Shown piece by piece: positions 18,207-26,863 of a stretch of 63,268 nucleotides of DNA; the first letter of the stretch is position 1, and each line of letters opens with the position of its first letter. Source of the stretch: Anaerolinea thermolimosa (GTDB taxonomy: Bacteria > Chloroflexota > Anaerolineae > Anaerolineales > Anaerolineaceae); contig NZ_DF967966.1 of the NCBI RefSeq assembly GCF_001050195.2, forward strand, positions 130,167 through 193,434, in the 5' to 3' direction. A model generated the notes under the pieces. It worked only from the letters and a program-made list of their open reading frames with translations, was not told the origin of the DNA and did not search any database. Both the position numbers and the translations under genes were made by a program.

Positions 18207-19475
18207 TCATCGTTCTTCGATGACCACGGTTTGCAGAGTATCGCCGTCGGGTAACGCATCGGCGGCGGAAGGGTCGCGCGGGGTGAGGCGATGGAGCACG
18301 TCCATGCCTTCCAGCACCTGCCCGAAGATGACATAGCGGCCATCCAGCTCAGACGCCTGGCGCATGGTGATGAAGAACTGACTGCCGTTGCTGTTGGGGC
18401 CGGGGCTGGCCATGGCCAGCCTTCCGGGGCGGTCGAAACGCAGGTCGTTGACGTCGTCGGGGAAGGCATAGCCCGGGCCGCCGAGGCCGGTGGCGGAGGG
18501 GTCGCCACTCTGAGCCAGCAGGCCGGCTACCACCCGGTGAAAAGTCAATCCATCAAACCAACCCTGGCGTGCCAGGAAGACGAAATTATTCACTGCCAGC
18601 GGGGCCTGCCGGGGGAAGAGCTCGAGGGTGATTTCTCCCTGTGCGGTTTGCAGGCGGGCAAAATACCGCTTCTGCGGGTCGATGATAAAAGGCGGGCAGG
18701 CCTCGAACTGGCGCTCTTCAAGCAGAAGCAGGCGTACCAGCTGATCCAGTGAGCGTTCGTCACGCGGCCCCTGGTAGATCTTCCCGTTGACCAGCAACCA
18801 CGGCATGAGGGGAATGCCGGTCTCGATTCCGAACTGACGGGCGCGCAGAAGCTTTTGCTCTACGGCGGTGTCTTCAAGGGTGGCAACGAAGCGAGCCACG
18901 TCGAGACCCATGCCCTGCACCTGATCCGTCAGCCAGGAGCGGAAATCTTCTGTCGAAAGGCCCACCCATGCTGGCTGGTTTTCCAGCAGAAGCGCGTTCA
19001 TTTCCCAGAAATGCCCCTGTTGTCCGGCGGCTTCGGCGGCAGCGGCGGCCAGCAGAGACTGATCGTTGCCGGGCAGGGGGTAGTGGCGAAAGACCCGCCT
19101 GACCCGGGTGGGATATTTCTGGAGCAGGTGGGAAAGGCTGCGGTGAAGGATGGCACTGGCTTCAGTGGTGTAGTCGGTGTATTCCACGAAGGTTACGGGA
19201 GCATCCGCGGGGCCAAGAGACCAATCTTCGGGGGAAGGCGGGGGGAAGAGAGAAGGTTCGGTGGTTTCAGGGTCAGCACGGGCAGAAACCACCACGCAGG
19301 TCATTTCGGCGGGCAACGCGGTGATGGCGAGGCGGAGCGGAGGGGTGGGGGTGATGGAATTTTGCGGCGAAGTCAACGGGGCGCAGGCCGCCAGCAGGGG
19401 GATGGCAAAGCTCCACATCCAGTGGAAACAACGTTTGAAAAAGGTTACCGGGAACACTCCACCCCCCGTGATCAT
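18207..19475 (-). CDS. Paralogue: cyclophilin lipoprotein with degenerate thioredoxin domain
   Basis: A 422-residue lipoprotein (lipobox LLAAC, Cys31) with the same architecture as the next gene downstream. The thioredoxin-fold domain aligns well (EYTDYTTEASAIL against EYSDFQCPYCAMV), but both active-site cysteines are gone: Thr104 and Ser107 stand in their places, so it cannot do disulfide chemistry. The cyclophilin domain keeps FHRV with the catalytic Arg and NGSQFFIT but has LLAQ where GFVAQ is usual. The start at 19475 lies 13 nt after the tmk stop. A tandem duplication followed by loss of redox function is the simplest reading. Confidence 0.88.
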   Translation of the reverse strand: MITGGGVFPVTFFKRCFHWMWSFAIPLLAACAPLTSPQNSITPTPPLRLAITALPAEMTCVVVSARADPETTEPSLFPPPSPEDWSLGPADAPVTFVEYTDYTTEASAILHRSLSHLLQKYPTRVRRVFRHYPLPGNDQSLLAAAAAEAAGQQGHFWEMNALLLENQPAWVGLSTEDFRSWLTDQVQGMGLDVARFVATLEDTAVEQKLLRARQFGIETGIPLMPWLLVNGKIYQGPRDERSLDQLVRLLLLEERQFEACPPFIIDPQKRYFARLQTAQGEITLELFPRQAPLAVNNFVFLARQGWFDGLTFHRVVAGLLAQSGDPSATGLGGPGYAFPDDVNDLRFDRPGRLAMASPGPNSNGSQFFITMRQASELDGRYVIFGQVLEGMDVLHRLTPRDPSAADALPDGDTLQTVVIEER

Positions 19476-19488
19476 CGCCTCAACTTCT

Positions 19489-20106
19489 TCAGGATGGTTG
19501 CAATCGAGCGAGCACGGCCCGGCGGATGGCCGCCTGGACTTCCTCGCAGGGGCGCGATGCGTCAATGATCACCCAGCGTTGCGGGTCGCGCGCGGCCAGT
19601 TCCAGGTACCCGGTGCGCACCCGATGGTGAAAGGCTTCGGCGTAAGCATCCAGACGGTTCCATTCGCCGCCGTGCCGTTTTCGCGCCAGCCCGATGGCGG
19701 GGTCGATATCCAGCAGGAGGGTGAGATCGGGCCAGAGGCCATCGGTGGCAAATTCGAGCAACAGGCGCAGGCGGTCGAGGTCGTAGCCGTGACCATACCC
19801 CTGGTAAGCGAGGGTGGAATCGGCATAGCGATCAGAGATTACCACGTTTCCCGCACGCAACTGCGGGCGGATCACCTCTTCCACCAGCTGGGCGCGGGCC
19901 GCCAGGAAGAGAAGGATTTCGGTGCGGGGGTGCATGGCGGTGTTTTCCAGGCTGGTGAGAATGGCGCGTATCTGATCGCTGATGGTTGTGCCGCCGGGCT
20001 CGCGAGTGGTGCACACCCTCACACCCAGAGATTGCAGGTGGGCCTGTAATGCTCTGATCTGGGTGGTCTTTCCGCTGCCTTCCGGGCCTTCAAAAGTGAT
20101 GAACAT
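19489..20106 (-). CDS. tmk: Thymidylate kinase
   Basis: Phosphorylates dTMP to dTDP in dTTP synthesis, 205 residues. P-loop GPEGSGKTTQ near residue 7, TREPGGTTISDQIR, the DRY motif in ISDRYADSTLAYQGYG and the LLLDIDPAIGLARKR region are all present. The start at 20106 gives the standard N-terminus MFITFEGPEG; the frame is open upstream through a hairpin but that would add an atypical extension. The Shine-Dalgarno is weak. It is linked to the R3H ATPase upstream. Confidence 0.95.
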   Translation of the reverse strand: MFITFEGPEGSGKTTQIRALQAHLQSLGVRVCTTREPGGTTISDQIRAILTSLENTAMHPRTEILLFLAARAQLVEEVIRPQLRAGNVVISDRYADSTLAYQGYGHGYDLDRLRLLLEFATDGLWPDLTLLLDIDPAIGLARKRHGGEWNRLDAYAEAFHHRVRTGYLELAARDPQRWVIIDASRPCEEVQAAIRRAVLARLQPS

Positions 20107-20152
20107 GGGTTGGGGTTCCGTTGGACGTGACCGAAAACAGGGCTTCAAAATC

Positions 20153-20182
20153 CTGCAGCCGGAAAAACCTTTCCGGCTGCAG
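20153..20182 (-). terminator. Stem-loop between R3H ATPase gene and tmk
   Basis: A 13-bp perfect stem (20153-20165 with 20170-20182) with loop AACC. Read on the minus strand it is followed by GGATTTTG, a short T-run, so it may be a partial terminator or attenuator that lowers read-through into tmk. Confidence 0.6.
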
Positions 20183-20189
20183 GGGAGAG

Positions 20190-21842
20190 TCATTCGCGGT
20201 AAATCCGCACCCTGCGGTTGGGTTCTTTGCCGTAGGAGTGCGAGGTGAGGTCGGCCTGGCGGGCCATTTCGTGCTGCATGCGCCGGATGGCGGCTGAGGC
20301 GGGGGCCAGGTCTACATACCGTTCGCCGTTCATCACCAGTTGAATGGCGCGCTGGGTTTGCATGGCGGTTTCTTCCCAGTTGTCCAGCGCGGAGGGGTGG
20401 TACGTGAGGTTGAAGAGCTCGGCGAGCATCTGTTCGATCTGACTGTTGGTGTTGGCGCGGAGCACGTAAATGGGCAGACCGCGTTGTTCAGCCTCCAGGA
20501 TGGTTTGCTGGCGTCCGCGGTAATAGGTGCGCAGGGTGATGAGCGCCTCGGCTTCGGAGAGTTCTCGCACCACAATTGCCGGCACGCCAAGCCGCTTGGC
20601 GCTCTGTTGCAGGCGGTTGCGGGCCACACCGTAGGGGTAAATGTGCACCGGCTGGAGGGGAGCTCCGGGCTGGGCGCTGGCGGCGGGCAGCTCAAGGTTC
20701 AGGCCGTTGGCCGAGCGGAGGGGTTGTTCCGCGGCGGGGCGGGGCTGAGTGGGCTGTTCAACGCCGCTGGAACGGCGCATACCCCCCAGCGGGGCGGGTG
20801 CGCTGCTGGCCATGCCCATTCCCACGGGGCGTACTGTGGTGGGCGGGGCTTTTTCGATGTGAATTTCGCCGTTCTCGTCGCGGTAGCGGATCTCCGGCGG
20901 GAGCGGGTAACTGCGCACCAGAGCGTCTACCGCGGCGGCCACATCGGCATGGATGGCCAGCCGGTCGCGTTCCTGAATTTCGATGAGCACGTCAAAGGTG
21001 GGCGGGGCCCGGCGTTCGAGAACGGTCTTCTGGGTGCCGCGGCGGCGGGCTTCGTCATCTGAGAGCGTCACGGCCTCAATCCCCCCCACCAGGTCTGAGA
21101 GGGTGGGGTTGAGGAGCAGGTTCTCGAGGGTGCGGCCGTGCGCTGTGCCGATGAGTTGCACGCCGCGTTCGGCAATGGTGCGTGCGGCGGCGGCTTCCAG
21201 TTCGCGTCCGATCTCGTCGATGACGATCACTTCGGGGTTGTGGTTCTCAACCGCTTCGATCATCACCTCGTGTTGCAGAGAAGGTTTGGCCACCTGCATC
21301 CGGCGGGCGCGGCCCACGGCCGGGTGGGGGACATCGCCATCTCCGCCGATTTCGTTGGAGGTATCTACGATGATCACCCGTTTTTTCTCGGCCAGAATAC
21401 GCGCCGCTTCGCGCAGCATGGTGGTCTTCCCGATGCCCGGGCGCCCCAGAATGAGGATGCTCTTGCCGGATTCGATCAGGTCTTGAATGATGTCAATCGT
21501 GCCATAGACGGCACGCCCCACCCGGCAGGTGAGGCCCACAATATGCCCGCGCCGGTTGCGGATGGCCGAGATGCGGTGAAGGGTTCGCTCCAGCCCGGCG
21601 CGGTTATCGGCATCGAATTCACCAATGCGCGACACCACGTACTCGATCTCAGCATGGGTCACTTCTTCCTGGAGAAGCTCGTGTTCACCGGAAGTGAAGC
21701 GCACCATCGGGCGACGCCCCAGATCGAGGACAATCTCTAAGAGATGATCGCTATCGTTTGCCTGGATGACCGCCTGCGCGATTTTTGGGGGCAGTACCCC
21801 CAGCAGGGCTTGCAGGTCATCGGTTATTCGTCGTTGAGTCAT
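20190..21842 (-). CDS. SpoIIIAA/Ycf45-like AAA ATPase with C-terminal R3H domain
   Basis: A 550-residue protein. The N-terminal half is a secretion-type AAA ATPase like SpoIIIAA and plastid Ycf45: Walker [15 protein letters not shown] near residue 135, [24 protein letters not shown], Walker [12 protein letters not shown] and [14 protein letters not shown] Pro/Ala-rich linker follows (about 330-390), then a segment resembling nucleotide-binding regulatory folds, and a C-terminal R3H domain ([25 protein letters not shown]) that binds single-stranded nucleic acid. Members occur in cyanobacteria and Chloroflexota; function is unknown. Start at the ATG 21842, with an alternative TTG 21 nt upstream. 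Confidence 0.88.
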   Translation of the reverse strand: MTQRRITDDLQALLGVLPPKIAQAVIQANDSDHLLEIVLDLGRRPMVRFTSGEHELLQEEVTHAEIEYVVSRIGEFDADNRAGLERTLHRISAIRNRRGHIVGLTCRVGRAVYGTIDIIQDLIESGKSILILGRPGIGKTTMLREAARILAEKKRVIIVDTSNEIGGDGDVPHPAVGRARRMQVAKPSLQHEVMIEAVENHNPEVIVIDEIGRELEAAAARTIAERGVQLIGTAHGRTLENLLLNPTLSDLVGGIEAVTLSDDEARRRGTQKTVLERRAPPTFDVLIEIQERDRLAIHADVAAAVDALVRSYPLPPEIRYRDENGEIHIEKAPPTTVRPVGMGMASSAPAPLGGMRRSSGVEQPTQPRPAAEQPLRSANGLNLELPAASAQPGAPLQPVHIYPYGVARNRLQQSAKRLGVPAIVVRELSEAEALITLRTYYRGRQQTILEAEQRGLPIYVLRANTNSQIEQMLAELFNLTYHPSALDNWEETAMQTQRAIQLVMNGERYVDLAPASAAIRRMQHEMARQADLTSHSYGKEPNRRVRIYRE

Positions 21843-21873
21843 AAGTTTCTGTCTTACCTTCAATCCACTTTCA

Positions 21874-22710
21874 TTAATTATCGTGAATGGTCGAATGTTG
21901 AACGAGAGGAACAGTTACCTCAGGATTATACAACTCTCTCCCGGATTGGCGGGCAAGCAAAGCCGCACGCTGTGCCACGGCCAGGTGCCGCACCAGAAGC
22001 GCCCGGCGCGAGGAGGCCCGCCCCTGCAGGCGGTGAAGAGAGGGTTCGAGCCACGCCTGATACGAACGCGCGGCAATGTATACTGGCCGCTGCGGCTGGA
22101 GAGGCTGACGTGCCAGCAAGCCGCCGAGGACTTCGTCGAGGTTTTCCACGGCGGGATGAATCACCGGTTGCAGGTAGATGCCCTGTGGGCCGAAGACGGC
22201 ATCGGCATAGGCTACCAGCTCGTGCCCTTGGTGGTAAACCAGCCGCAGCCCTGGCTGGAGCGGGATGGGTTCGGCGCTCTGCACGAGGGGCGGCACGAGG
22301 AGCTGGTAAAGGCTGCGCACGGCGTTTTCATCGGTGGCAGACGCCGGTTGCCAGAGCTCACTGAAGAGGCTTTCGGGCCGGGTGAGGAATTGCCAGTTGG
22401 TCTGCCAGGCATACACACTGAAGCCGTTCTCGCGGATGGCATCCAGCGCCGGGCTGTGTTCTTCTACCTCGATGAGCAAATGGAATGCCCCCCACCCACC
22501 GGCCGTCTCGGACATAGCCTCGAGGAGATCGGCCAGGTTGGGGTGCTCCAGCCCGTCGGCGGGGAGCAGGAAGGAGATGCGCGCCGAACGTTCACCGGCG
22601 GGGTAGATCATCTGCCCGATGAGGGCGGCGCGTCCGTTGCGCGACGGACAGACCCCCGTAAAGATGCCGCGGGTGGGGTCGAGGTGGGTGAGGATGGCCA
22701 GTGCCCCCAC
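21874..22710 (-). CDS. Unknown protein, possible GNAT-like fold
   Basis: At least 278 residues from a GTG at 22710, which has no Shine-Dalgarno. The frame stays open and protein-like upstream to the pdxT stop: residues such as WHDLITLYRYRHR and CTDSALALTRGTP precede it, so the true start is probably earlier. No ATG, GTG or TTG exists there; an ATA at 22815 that overlaps the pdxT TAA (ATAA) is preceded by GGAG at 8 nt. Text such as [40 protein letters not shown] and [15 protein letters not shown] loosely recalls tandem acetyltransferase-like domains of Chloroflexota. Function not assigned. Confidence 0.75.
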   Translation of the reverse strand: MGALAILTHLDPTRGIFTGVCPSRNGRAALIGQMIYPAGERSARISFLLPADGLEHPNLADLLEAMSETAGGWGAFHLLIEVEEHSPALDAIRENGFSVYAWQTNWQFLTRPESLFSELWQPASATDENAVRSLYQLLVPPLVQSAEPIPLQPGLRLVYHQGHELVAYADAVFGPQGIYLQPVIHPAVENLDEVLGGLLARQPLQPQRPVYIAARSYQAWLEPSLHRLQGRASSRRALLVRHLAVAQRAALLARQSGRELYNPEVTVPLVQHSTIHDN

Positions 22711-22811
22711 CGGGGTGCCGCGGGTAAGCGCGAGGGCGCTATCGGTGCAGAGGATGCGGTGGCGGTACCGATAGAGGGTAATCAGATCATGCCAGGCGAA
22801 AGATCGAACGT

Positions 22812-23384
22812 TTATCGTGCCAGCTCCAGAAAATAACGATGAAACCGGTTGTCTCCCGTAAGCTCCGGGTGAAACGAGGTGGCCAGCCAGCGTCCCTGCC
22901 GCGCCGCCACGATGCGCCCATCAGGCAGGGTGACCAGCGCCTGCGCCTCTCCTCTGACCTGCTCGATGATGGGAGCGCGGATGAAGATGGCCCGGAAGGG
23001 GCGTTGATTGGCCTGGCCCATGAAGTGTACATCCAGATCGGCCTCAAAGCTATCCACCTGGCGGCCAAAGGCGTTGCGCGCCACAACGATGTCCATGAGC
23101 CCCAGCAGAGGTTGCTCACGGCGGGCATCGGAAGAAAGGAAGATCGCCCCGGCGCAGGTGCCCCAGATGGCGTGTTCCTTGCCAAAGGCACGCAGAGGCT
23201 CGATGAGGCCGAAATCGACGGCGAGCTTGCCAATGGTGGTCGACTCGCCTCCGGGGATGATCAATCCCTGCAGGCCCTCCAGATGGCGGGGGAGACGCAC
23301 CTGAACCACTTCTGCCCCCAGGCTTTCCAGCATGGCCTGGTGTTCGTGGAAATCGCCCTGTAATGCTAGGACGCCTATTCTCAT
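22812..23384 (-). CDS. pdxT: Pyridoxal 5'-phosphate synthase glutaminase subunit
   Basis: Glutamine amidotransferase that hands ammonia to PdxS for PLP synthesis; 190 residues, normal. Class I glutaminase triad: Cys77 in WGTCAGAIF, His172 and Glu174 in SFHPELTGD. The oxyanion region GGESTTIGKL is at 46-54. It follows pdxS by 9 nt, the usual order, and together they form the 24-subunit synthase. PLP made here serves kamA, the MocR regulator and the trans-sulfuration enzyme elsewhere in the window. Confidence 0.97.
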   Translation of the reverse strand: MRIGVLALQGDFHEHQAMLESLGAEVVQVRLPRHLEGLQGLIIPGGESTTIGKLAVDFGLIEPLRAFGKEHAIWGTCAGAIFLSSDARREQPLLGLMDIVVARNAFGRQVDSFEADLDVHFMGQANQRPFRAIFIRAPIIEQVRGEAQALVTLPDGRIVAARQGRWLATSFHPELTGDNRFHRYFLELAR

Positions 23385-23393
23385 GGATACCGA

Positions 23394-24284
23394 CTACCAC
23401 CCCCTCCCGGCGAGCAACTCGGCCTGCGGAATGGCGGAAACCTGGCGCCCAACCATGGGCTCGCCCAGGTTGCGGCTTACCTCGGCCAGAATCTGCGGGT
23501 CGTTGAAGTGGGTGACGGCTTTGACAATGGCGGCCGCCCGGCGAGCGGGGTCGCCAGACTTGAAGATGCCGGAGCCGACGAACACCCCGTCTACCCCGAG
23601 CTGCATCATCAGGGCGGCATCGGCCGGGGTGGCCACACCGCCAGCGGCAAAGTTGACCACCGGCAGACGTCCGAGCTGCTTCGTCTCAACCACCAGTTCG
23701 TATGGAGCGCCGATTTCCTTGGCGAAGGCCATTAACTCTTCTTCGGGCATGGTTTGCAACCGGCGGATTTCACCGAGTACGGCGCGGGCATGGCGCACGG
23801 CTTCAACCACATCTCCTGTGCCCGCTTCACCCTTGGTGCGGATCATCGCCGCTCCTTCCCCAATACGCCGGAGCGCCTCTCCGAGGTTGCGCGCCCCGCA
23901 CACAAAAGGCACTTTAAAGGCGTGTTTGTTGATATGGTGTTGTTCATCAGCCGGGGTCAGCACTTCAGATTCGTCAATGTAATCTACCCCGATGGCTTCA
24001 AGGATTTGTGCCTCAACAAAGTGACCGATGCGGCATTTGGCCATGACGGGAATGGTGACCGCCTCCATGATCTTCAGAATCAGCTCGGGGTCACTCATGC
24101 GTGCCACGCCGCCCTGAGCGCGGATGTCTGCGGGGACGCGCTCCAGGGCCATCACGGCCACAGCACCGGCGTCTTCAGCAATGCGGGCATGTTCCGGTGT
24201 TACCACATCCATGATCACGCCGCCTTTGAGCATCTGCGCCAGACCCTTTTTAACAGCAAATGTTCCGGTAATGGTCTGGTCCAT
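23394..24284 (-). CDS. pdxS: Pyridoxal 5'-phosphate synthase subunit PdxS
   Basis: Barrel enzyme making PLP from ribose 5-phosphate, glyceraldehyde 3-phosphate and ammonia; 296 residues. Seen: [18 protein letters not shown] with Asp26, GGVARMSDP, the lysine site MAKCRIGH with Lys83, and [14 protein letters not shown]. The start at 24284 is preceded by GGAGG at 8 nt. First gene of the ten-gene minus-strand run, with its own sigma70-type promoter. Confidence 0.97.
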   Translation of the reverse strand: MDQTITGTFAVKKGLAQMLKGGVIMDVVTPEHARIAEDAGAVAVMALERVPADIRAQGGVARMSDPELILKIMEAVTIPVMAKCRIGHFVEAQILEAIGVDYIDESEVLTPADEQHHINKHAFKVPFVCGARNLGEALRRIGEGAAMIRTKGEAGTGDVVEAVRHARAVLGEIRRLQTMPEEELMAFAKEIGAPYELVVETKQLGRLPVVNFAAGGVATPADAALMMQLGVDGVFVGSGIFKSGDPARRAAAIVKAVTHFNDPQILAEVSRNLGEPMVGRQVSAIPQAELLAGRGW

Positions 24285-24323
24285 GAAACAATCCTCCATA
24301 AACTAAGTCAATCTTTCATTCTG

Positions 24324-24352
24324 ATTCTACCACGCAGGGAGAGGGCGATCAA
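24324..24352 (-). promoter_or_regulatory. Sigma70-type promoter of pdxST operon
   Basis: Minus-strand TTGATC (24347-24352), spacer 17, TAGAAT (24324-24329), giving a leader of about 30 nt before the pdxS ATG. Confidence 0.78.
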
Positions 24353-24395
24353 CCGGGTGGCCGGGTTCCAGAAACGGCGGCAGATTAGGATTTTA

Positions 24396-25223
24396 TTAAT
24401 GAAAGGAAGGATGGCGGGTGGGGTCTTCACGGCGTAAGAGCAACGGGCCGAGGAGATCGATAACCCCGCCAAAGAGCCGCTCCAGCCAGGGGCTGAGTGC
24501 CAGGATAGGGGGCACGTAAGCTACCCTGCGCGGGTGGTTCATCACTGACCAGAGACACTCCGCCACCCGCTGCGGCGGCACAGCGAAACGTTCGGCGGGT
24601 ACGGCGCGCCCGTTGGGGTGGCGCAGGGCCTGCTCAAAAAACTCGCTGGAAACCGGCCCCGGGCGAATACTGCACACCTGCACCCCGCTCCCCCGGGTTT
24701 CACGGTAAAGCGAGGTGGTGAAGCTATCGAGAAAGGCCTTGCTGGCGGCATAGACGGCCACACCCTGGTTGGGCATATTACCGGCAATCGAGGAAATGTT
24801 CAGAATACAGCCCCATCCGCGGGCCAGCATGGCGGGCAGGAAGAGCCGGGTGAGGTGGGCCGGGGCTTCTATGTTGACGCGGATCATGCTCTGCGCGGTT
24901 TCCCAGGGCATGTCATGATAGTAGCCGTACCAGCCGAACCCGGCGTTGTTGACCAGCACATCCGGGCAACCGGTTGATTCCATCACCGCCTCTGCCAGGC
25001 GCTGACGTTCCTCTTCCACAGAGAGGTCGGCAGGCCTGACGTCTGCCTGACCACCGGCATGGATGATTTCTTCCGCCAGGGCTTCGAGCCGGTCAACCCG
25101 GCGGGCGGTAAGGATCACCCGCAGTCCCTTGCGGCTGAGGAGACGGGCGGCGGCTTCACCAATGCCGCTGGAGGCACCGGTGATGAGGGCGGTTTTTCCC
25201 TGCCAGGATGGAATGCGTTTCAT
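24396..25223 (-). CDS. SDR-family short-chain dehydrogenase
   Basis: A 275-residue NAD(P)-dependent oxidoreductase of the classical SDR type. Cofactor motif TGASSGIG (residues 15-22 from this start), NNAG, catalytic Ser in ISSIAG and YxxxK in YAASKAF. The second of two adjacent ATG codons is chosen because AGAGG lies 4 nt before it. A 14-bp perfect palindrome of TetR type lies about 20 nt upstream, so the gene is likely repressed by a TetR-family regulator not in this window. Substrate unknown. Confidence 0.9.
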   Translation of the reverse strand: MKRIPSWQGKTALITGASSGIGEAAARLLSRKGLRVILTARRVDRLEALAEEIIHAGGQADVRPADLSVEEERQRLAEAVMESTGCPDVLVNNAGFGWYGYYHDMPWETAQSMIRVNIEAPAHLTRLFLPAMLARGWGCILNISSIAGNMPNQGVAVYAASKAFLDSFTTSLYRETRGSGVQVCSIRPGPVSSEFFEQALRHPNGRAVPAERFAVPPQRVAECLWSVMNHPRRVAYVPPILALSPWLERLFGGVIDLLGPLLLRREDPTRHPSFH

Positions 25224-25242
25224 CATGCCTCTGTTGAAAATC

Positions 25243-25256
25243 AGACCGATCGGTCT
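25243..25256. promoter_or_regulatory. TetR-type operator palindrome
   Basis: AGACCGATCGGTCT is a perfect 14-bp palindrome containing the ACCGATCGGT core common to TetR-family fatty-acid and drug-response regulators. It lies 20 nt upstream of the SDR gene. Confidence 0.6.
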
Positions 25257-25600
25257 TATTTTACTCCGGTTTGCCTTGCAGGGAGAAGATGGCCGCGAGT
25301 AAACCTGGCAGATTGGTTTATACTCAAGTCAGGTGTCCAATCCTCTTCAGGGGCATAGAGATGGATCTGCAGGAGGCGCCTGTTTGTGGCCAGGGGGTGG
25401 TGGTAGATGCCTGCCCGGTGATTCCCGGGCCGAAAGGCTGGCACCGGTATGGAGCTTGATGGGGGTGCGGGCGATCTTCGAACGTGCAGGCCTGGTGGAA
25501 TGCCCCCGGCCCCCAGACAATCAAGCCATCCTGCACGGTTTTGTCGAGCCGGAAGCAGGAGGGGAGATGGAGAAAGTTCAGGGGTTGTGAAAAACCCCGC
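25257..25600. other. Non-coding or decayed stretch between SDR and M4 protease genes
   Basis: About 350 nt with only short overlapping frames on both strands, none with a ribosome site or recognisable motif. A plus-strand frame ending at 25590 and a minus-strand frame at 25324-25602 look faintly protein-like, so a decayed gene is possible. GGGGTT (25581-25586) and AACCCC (25593-25598) form a short stem at the end. Confidence 0.35.
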
Positions 25601-25604
25601 AATC

Positions 25605-25633
25605 TTGACTAAAATGATCAATGAATTTACACT
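25605..25633 (+). promoter_or_regulatory. Sigma70-type promoter of the M4 protease gene
   Basis: TTGACT (25605-25610), spacer 17, TACACT (25628-25633), about 55 nt before the protease ATG. Confidence 0.7.
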
Positions 25634-25692
25634 GAGGATAGTCCAGCTTTTCGTTTCACGTTTTTGACTTCTAAGGAAGGTAGTAGGGCTCT

Positions 25693-26823
25693 ATGTCTCG
25701 CCATCCCATTTCATGCATTCTCCCACCGTATATGCTCGATCAGATCGCGCAAAATGGTACACCCGAACAGCGCCAGAAAGCTGAGGTGACCGCCACACTC
25801 ACGGCTCAATTCCGTGCCAGCCGGTTAGAAATGGCCGCGCGGCCTTCCGCAGTTCCCCGGGCGCCGGGGGTCGCCATGCGCCAGCGTGCAGTGTACACCG
25901 CCAATTTTGGCTCCAGCCTGCCCGGGCAGCTGGTGCGCGCCGAGGGCGCCCCGCCTTCAGGAGACGCGGCTGTCGATGAAGCCTACGACGGTTCAGGGGC
26001 AACGTATGACCTGTACTGGGATGTGTATCAGCGCAATTCCATTGATGGCAGCGGGATGCGTCTGGATTCAACCGTGCATTACCAGCAGGGCTACGACAAC
26101 GCCTTCTGGAACGGCCAGCAAATGGTCTATGGCGATGGCGATGAAGACCTGCCGCCCGCTCAGCGCCTCTTCAACCGTTTCACCATTTCAATTGATGTTA
26201 TCGGGCATGAATTGACCCACGGCGTTACCCAGTTCACCGGCAACCTGATCTATTCCAATCAGCCGGGGGCGCTCAATGAATCGTTCTCTGATGTGTTCGG
26301 TACGCTGGTGAAACAGCGCGCGCTCGGGCAAAGCGTTGATCAGGCCGACTGGCTCATCGGGGCAGGGCTGTTCACCGCCAACGTCCAGGGGGTGGCCTTG
26401 CGTTCCATGAAAGAACCCGGCACGGCGTATAACGATCCGGTGCTGGGGAAAGACCCACAGCCCGGGCACATGAGCGGTTACGTGAATACAACCAGTGATA
26501 ATGGGGGGGTGCACATTAATTCAGGCATTCCCAATCACGCTTTTTACCTCACCGCTATGGAAATCGGCGGCTTTGCCTGGGAGAAGGCCGGGCGCATCTG
26601 GTACGTGACTCTCCGCGACCGCATCCGCTCCACTACCAATTTTCAACAGGCTGCTGACCTCACCTATACGGTGGCGGGAGAGCTTTTCGGCGTCAACAGC
26701 CTTGAGCAGATGGCAGTGAAGCATGGCTGGGCGGGGGTGGGAATTACCGTGGGATCATCTTCAGACGGCGACACTCCTCAGGGTTGCCTGCAGAGCGTGC
26801 TCAAAGTGTTTGGCATTCGCTGA
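25693..26823 (+). CDS. Protealysin-type M4 metalloprotease
   Basis: Zinc endopeptidase of the thermolysin family, 376 residues. The short N-terminal propeptide begins with the CILPPYMLDQIA motif typical of protealysin-like proteins, which have no signal peptide and mature by self-cleavage. Zinc site HELTH at 172-176 and Glu196 in LNESFSDVFG are intact; the substrate-side His is in the GGVHINSGIPNHAFYL region. No signal peptide is seen, so the enzyme is cytoplasmic or exported by an unusual route, as for protealysin. The inhibitor gene follows 40 nt later. Confidence 0.95.
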   Translation: MSRHPISCILPPYMLDQIAQNGTPEQRQKAEVTATLTAQFRASRLEMAARPSAVPRAPGVAMRQRAVYTANFGSSLPGQLVRAEGAPPSGDAAVDEAYDGSGATYDLYWDVYQRNSIDGSGMRLDSTVHYQQGYDNAFWNGQQMVYGDGDEDLPPAQRLFNRFTISIDVIGHELTHGVTQFTGNLIYSNQPGALNESFSDVFGTLVKQRALGQSVDQADWLIGAGLFTANVQGVALRSMKEPGTAYNDPVLGKDPQPGHMSGYVNTTSDNGGVHINSGIPNHAFYLTAMEIGGFAWEKAGRIWYVTLRDRIRSTTNFQQAADLTYTVAGELFGVNSLEQMAVKHGWAGVGITVGSSSDGDTPQGCLQSVLKVFGIR

Positions 26824-26863
26824 CCCTGGCAGAAAGGCGCGGGGCAGGAAAGGGAGGGTTCGG

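Noticed and set aside
20190-21863. Stage III sporulation protein AA
   Set aside because: The ATPase part is similar, but the R3H tail and the context without sporulation genes fit the Ycf45-like group instead.
22040-22060. GGTTCGAGCC, like a tRNA T-loop
   Set aside because: It lies inside a coding region and no acceptor stem or anticodon arm can be drawn around it.
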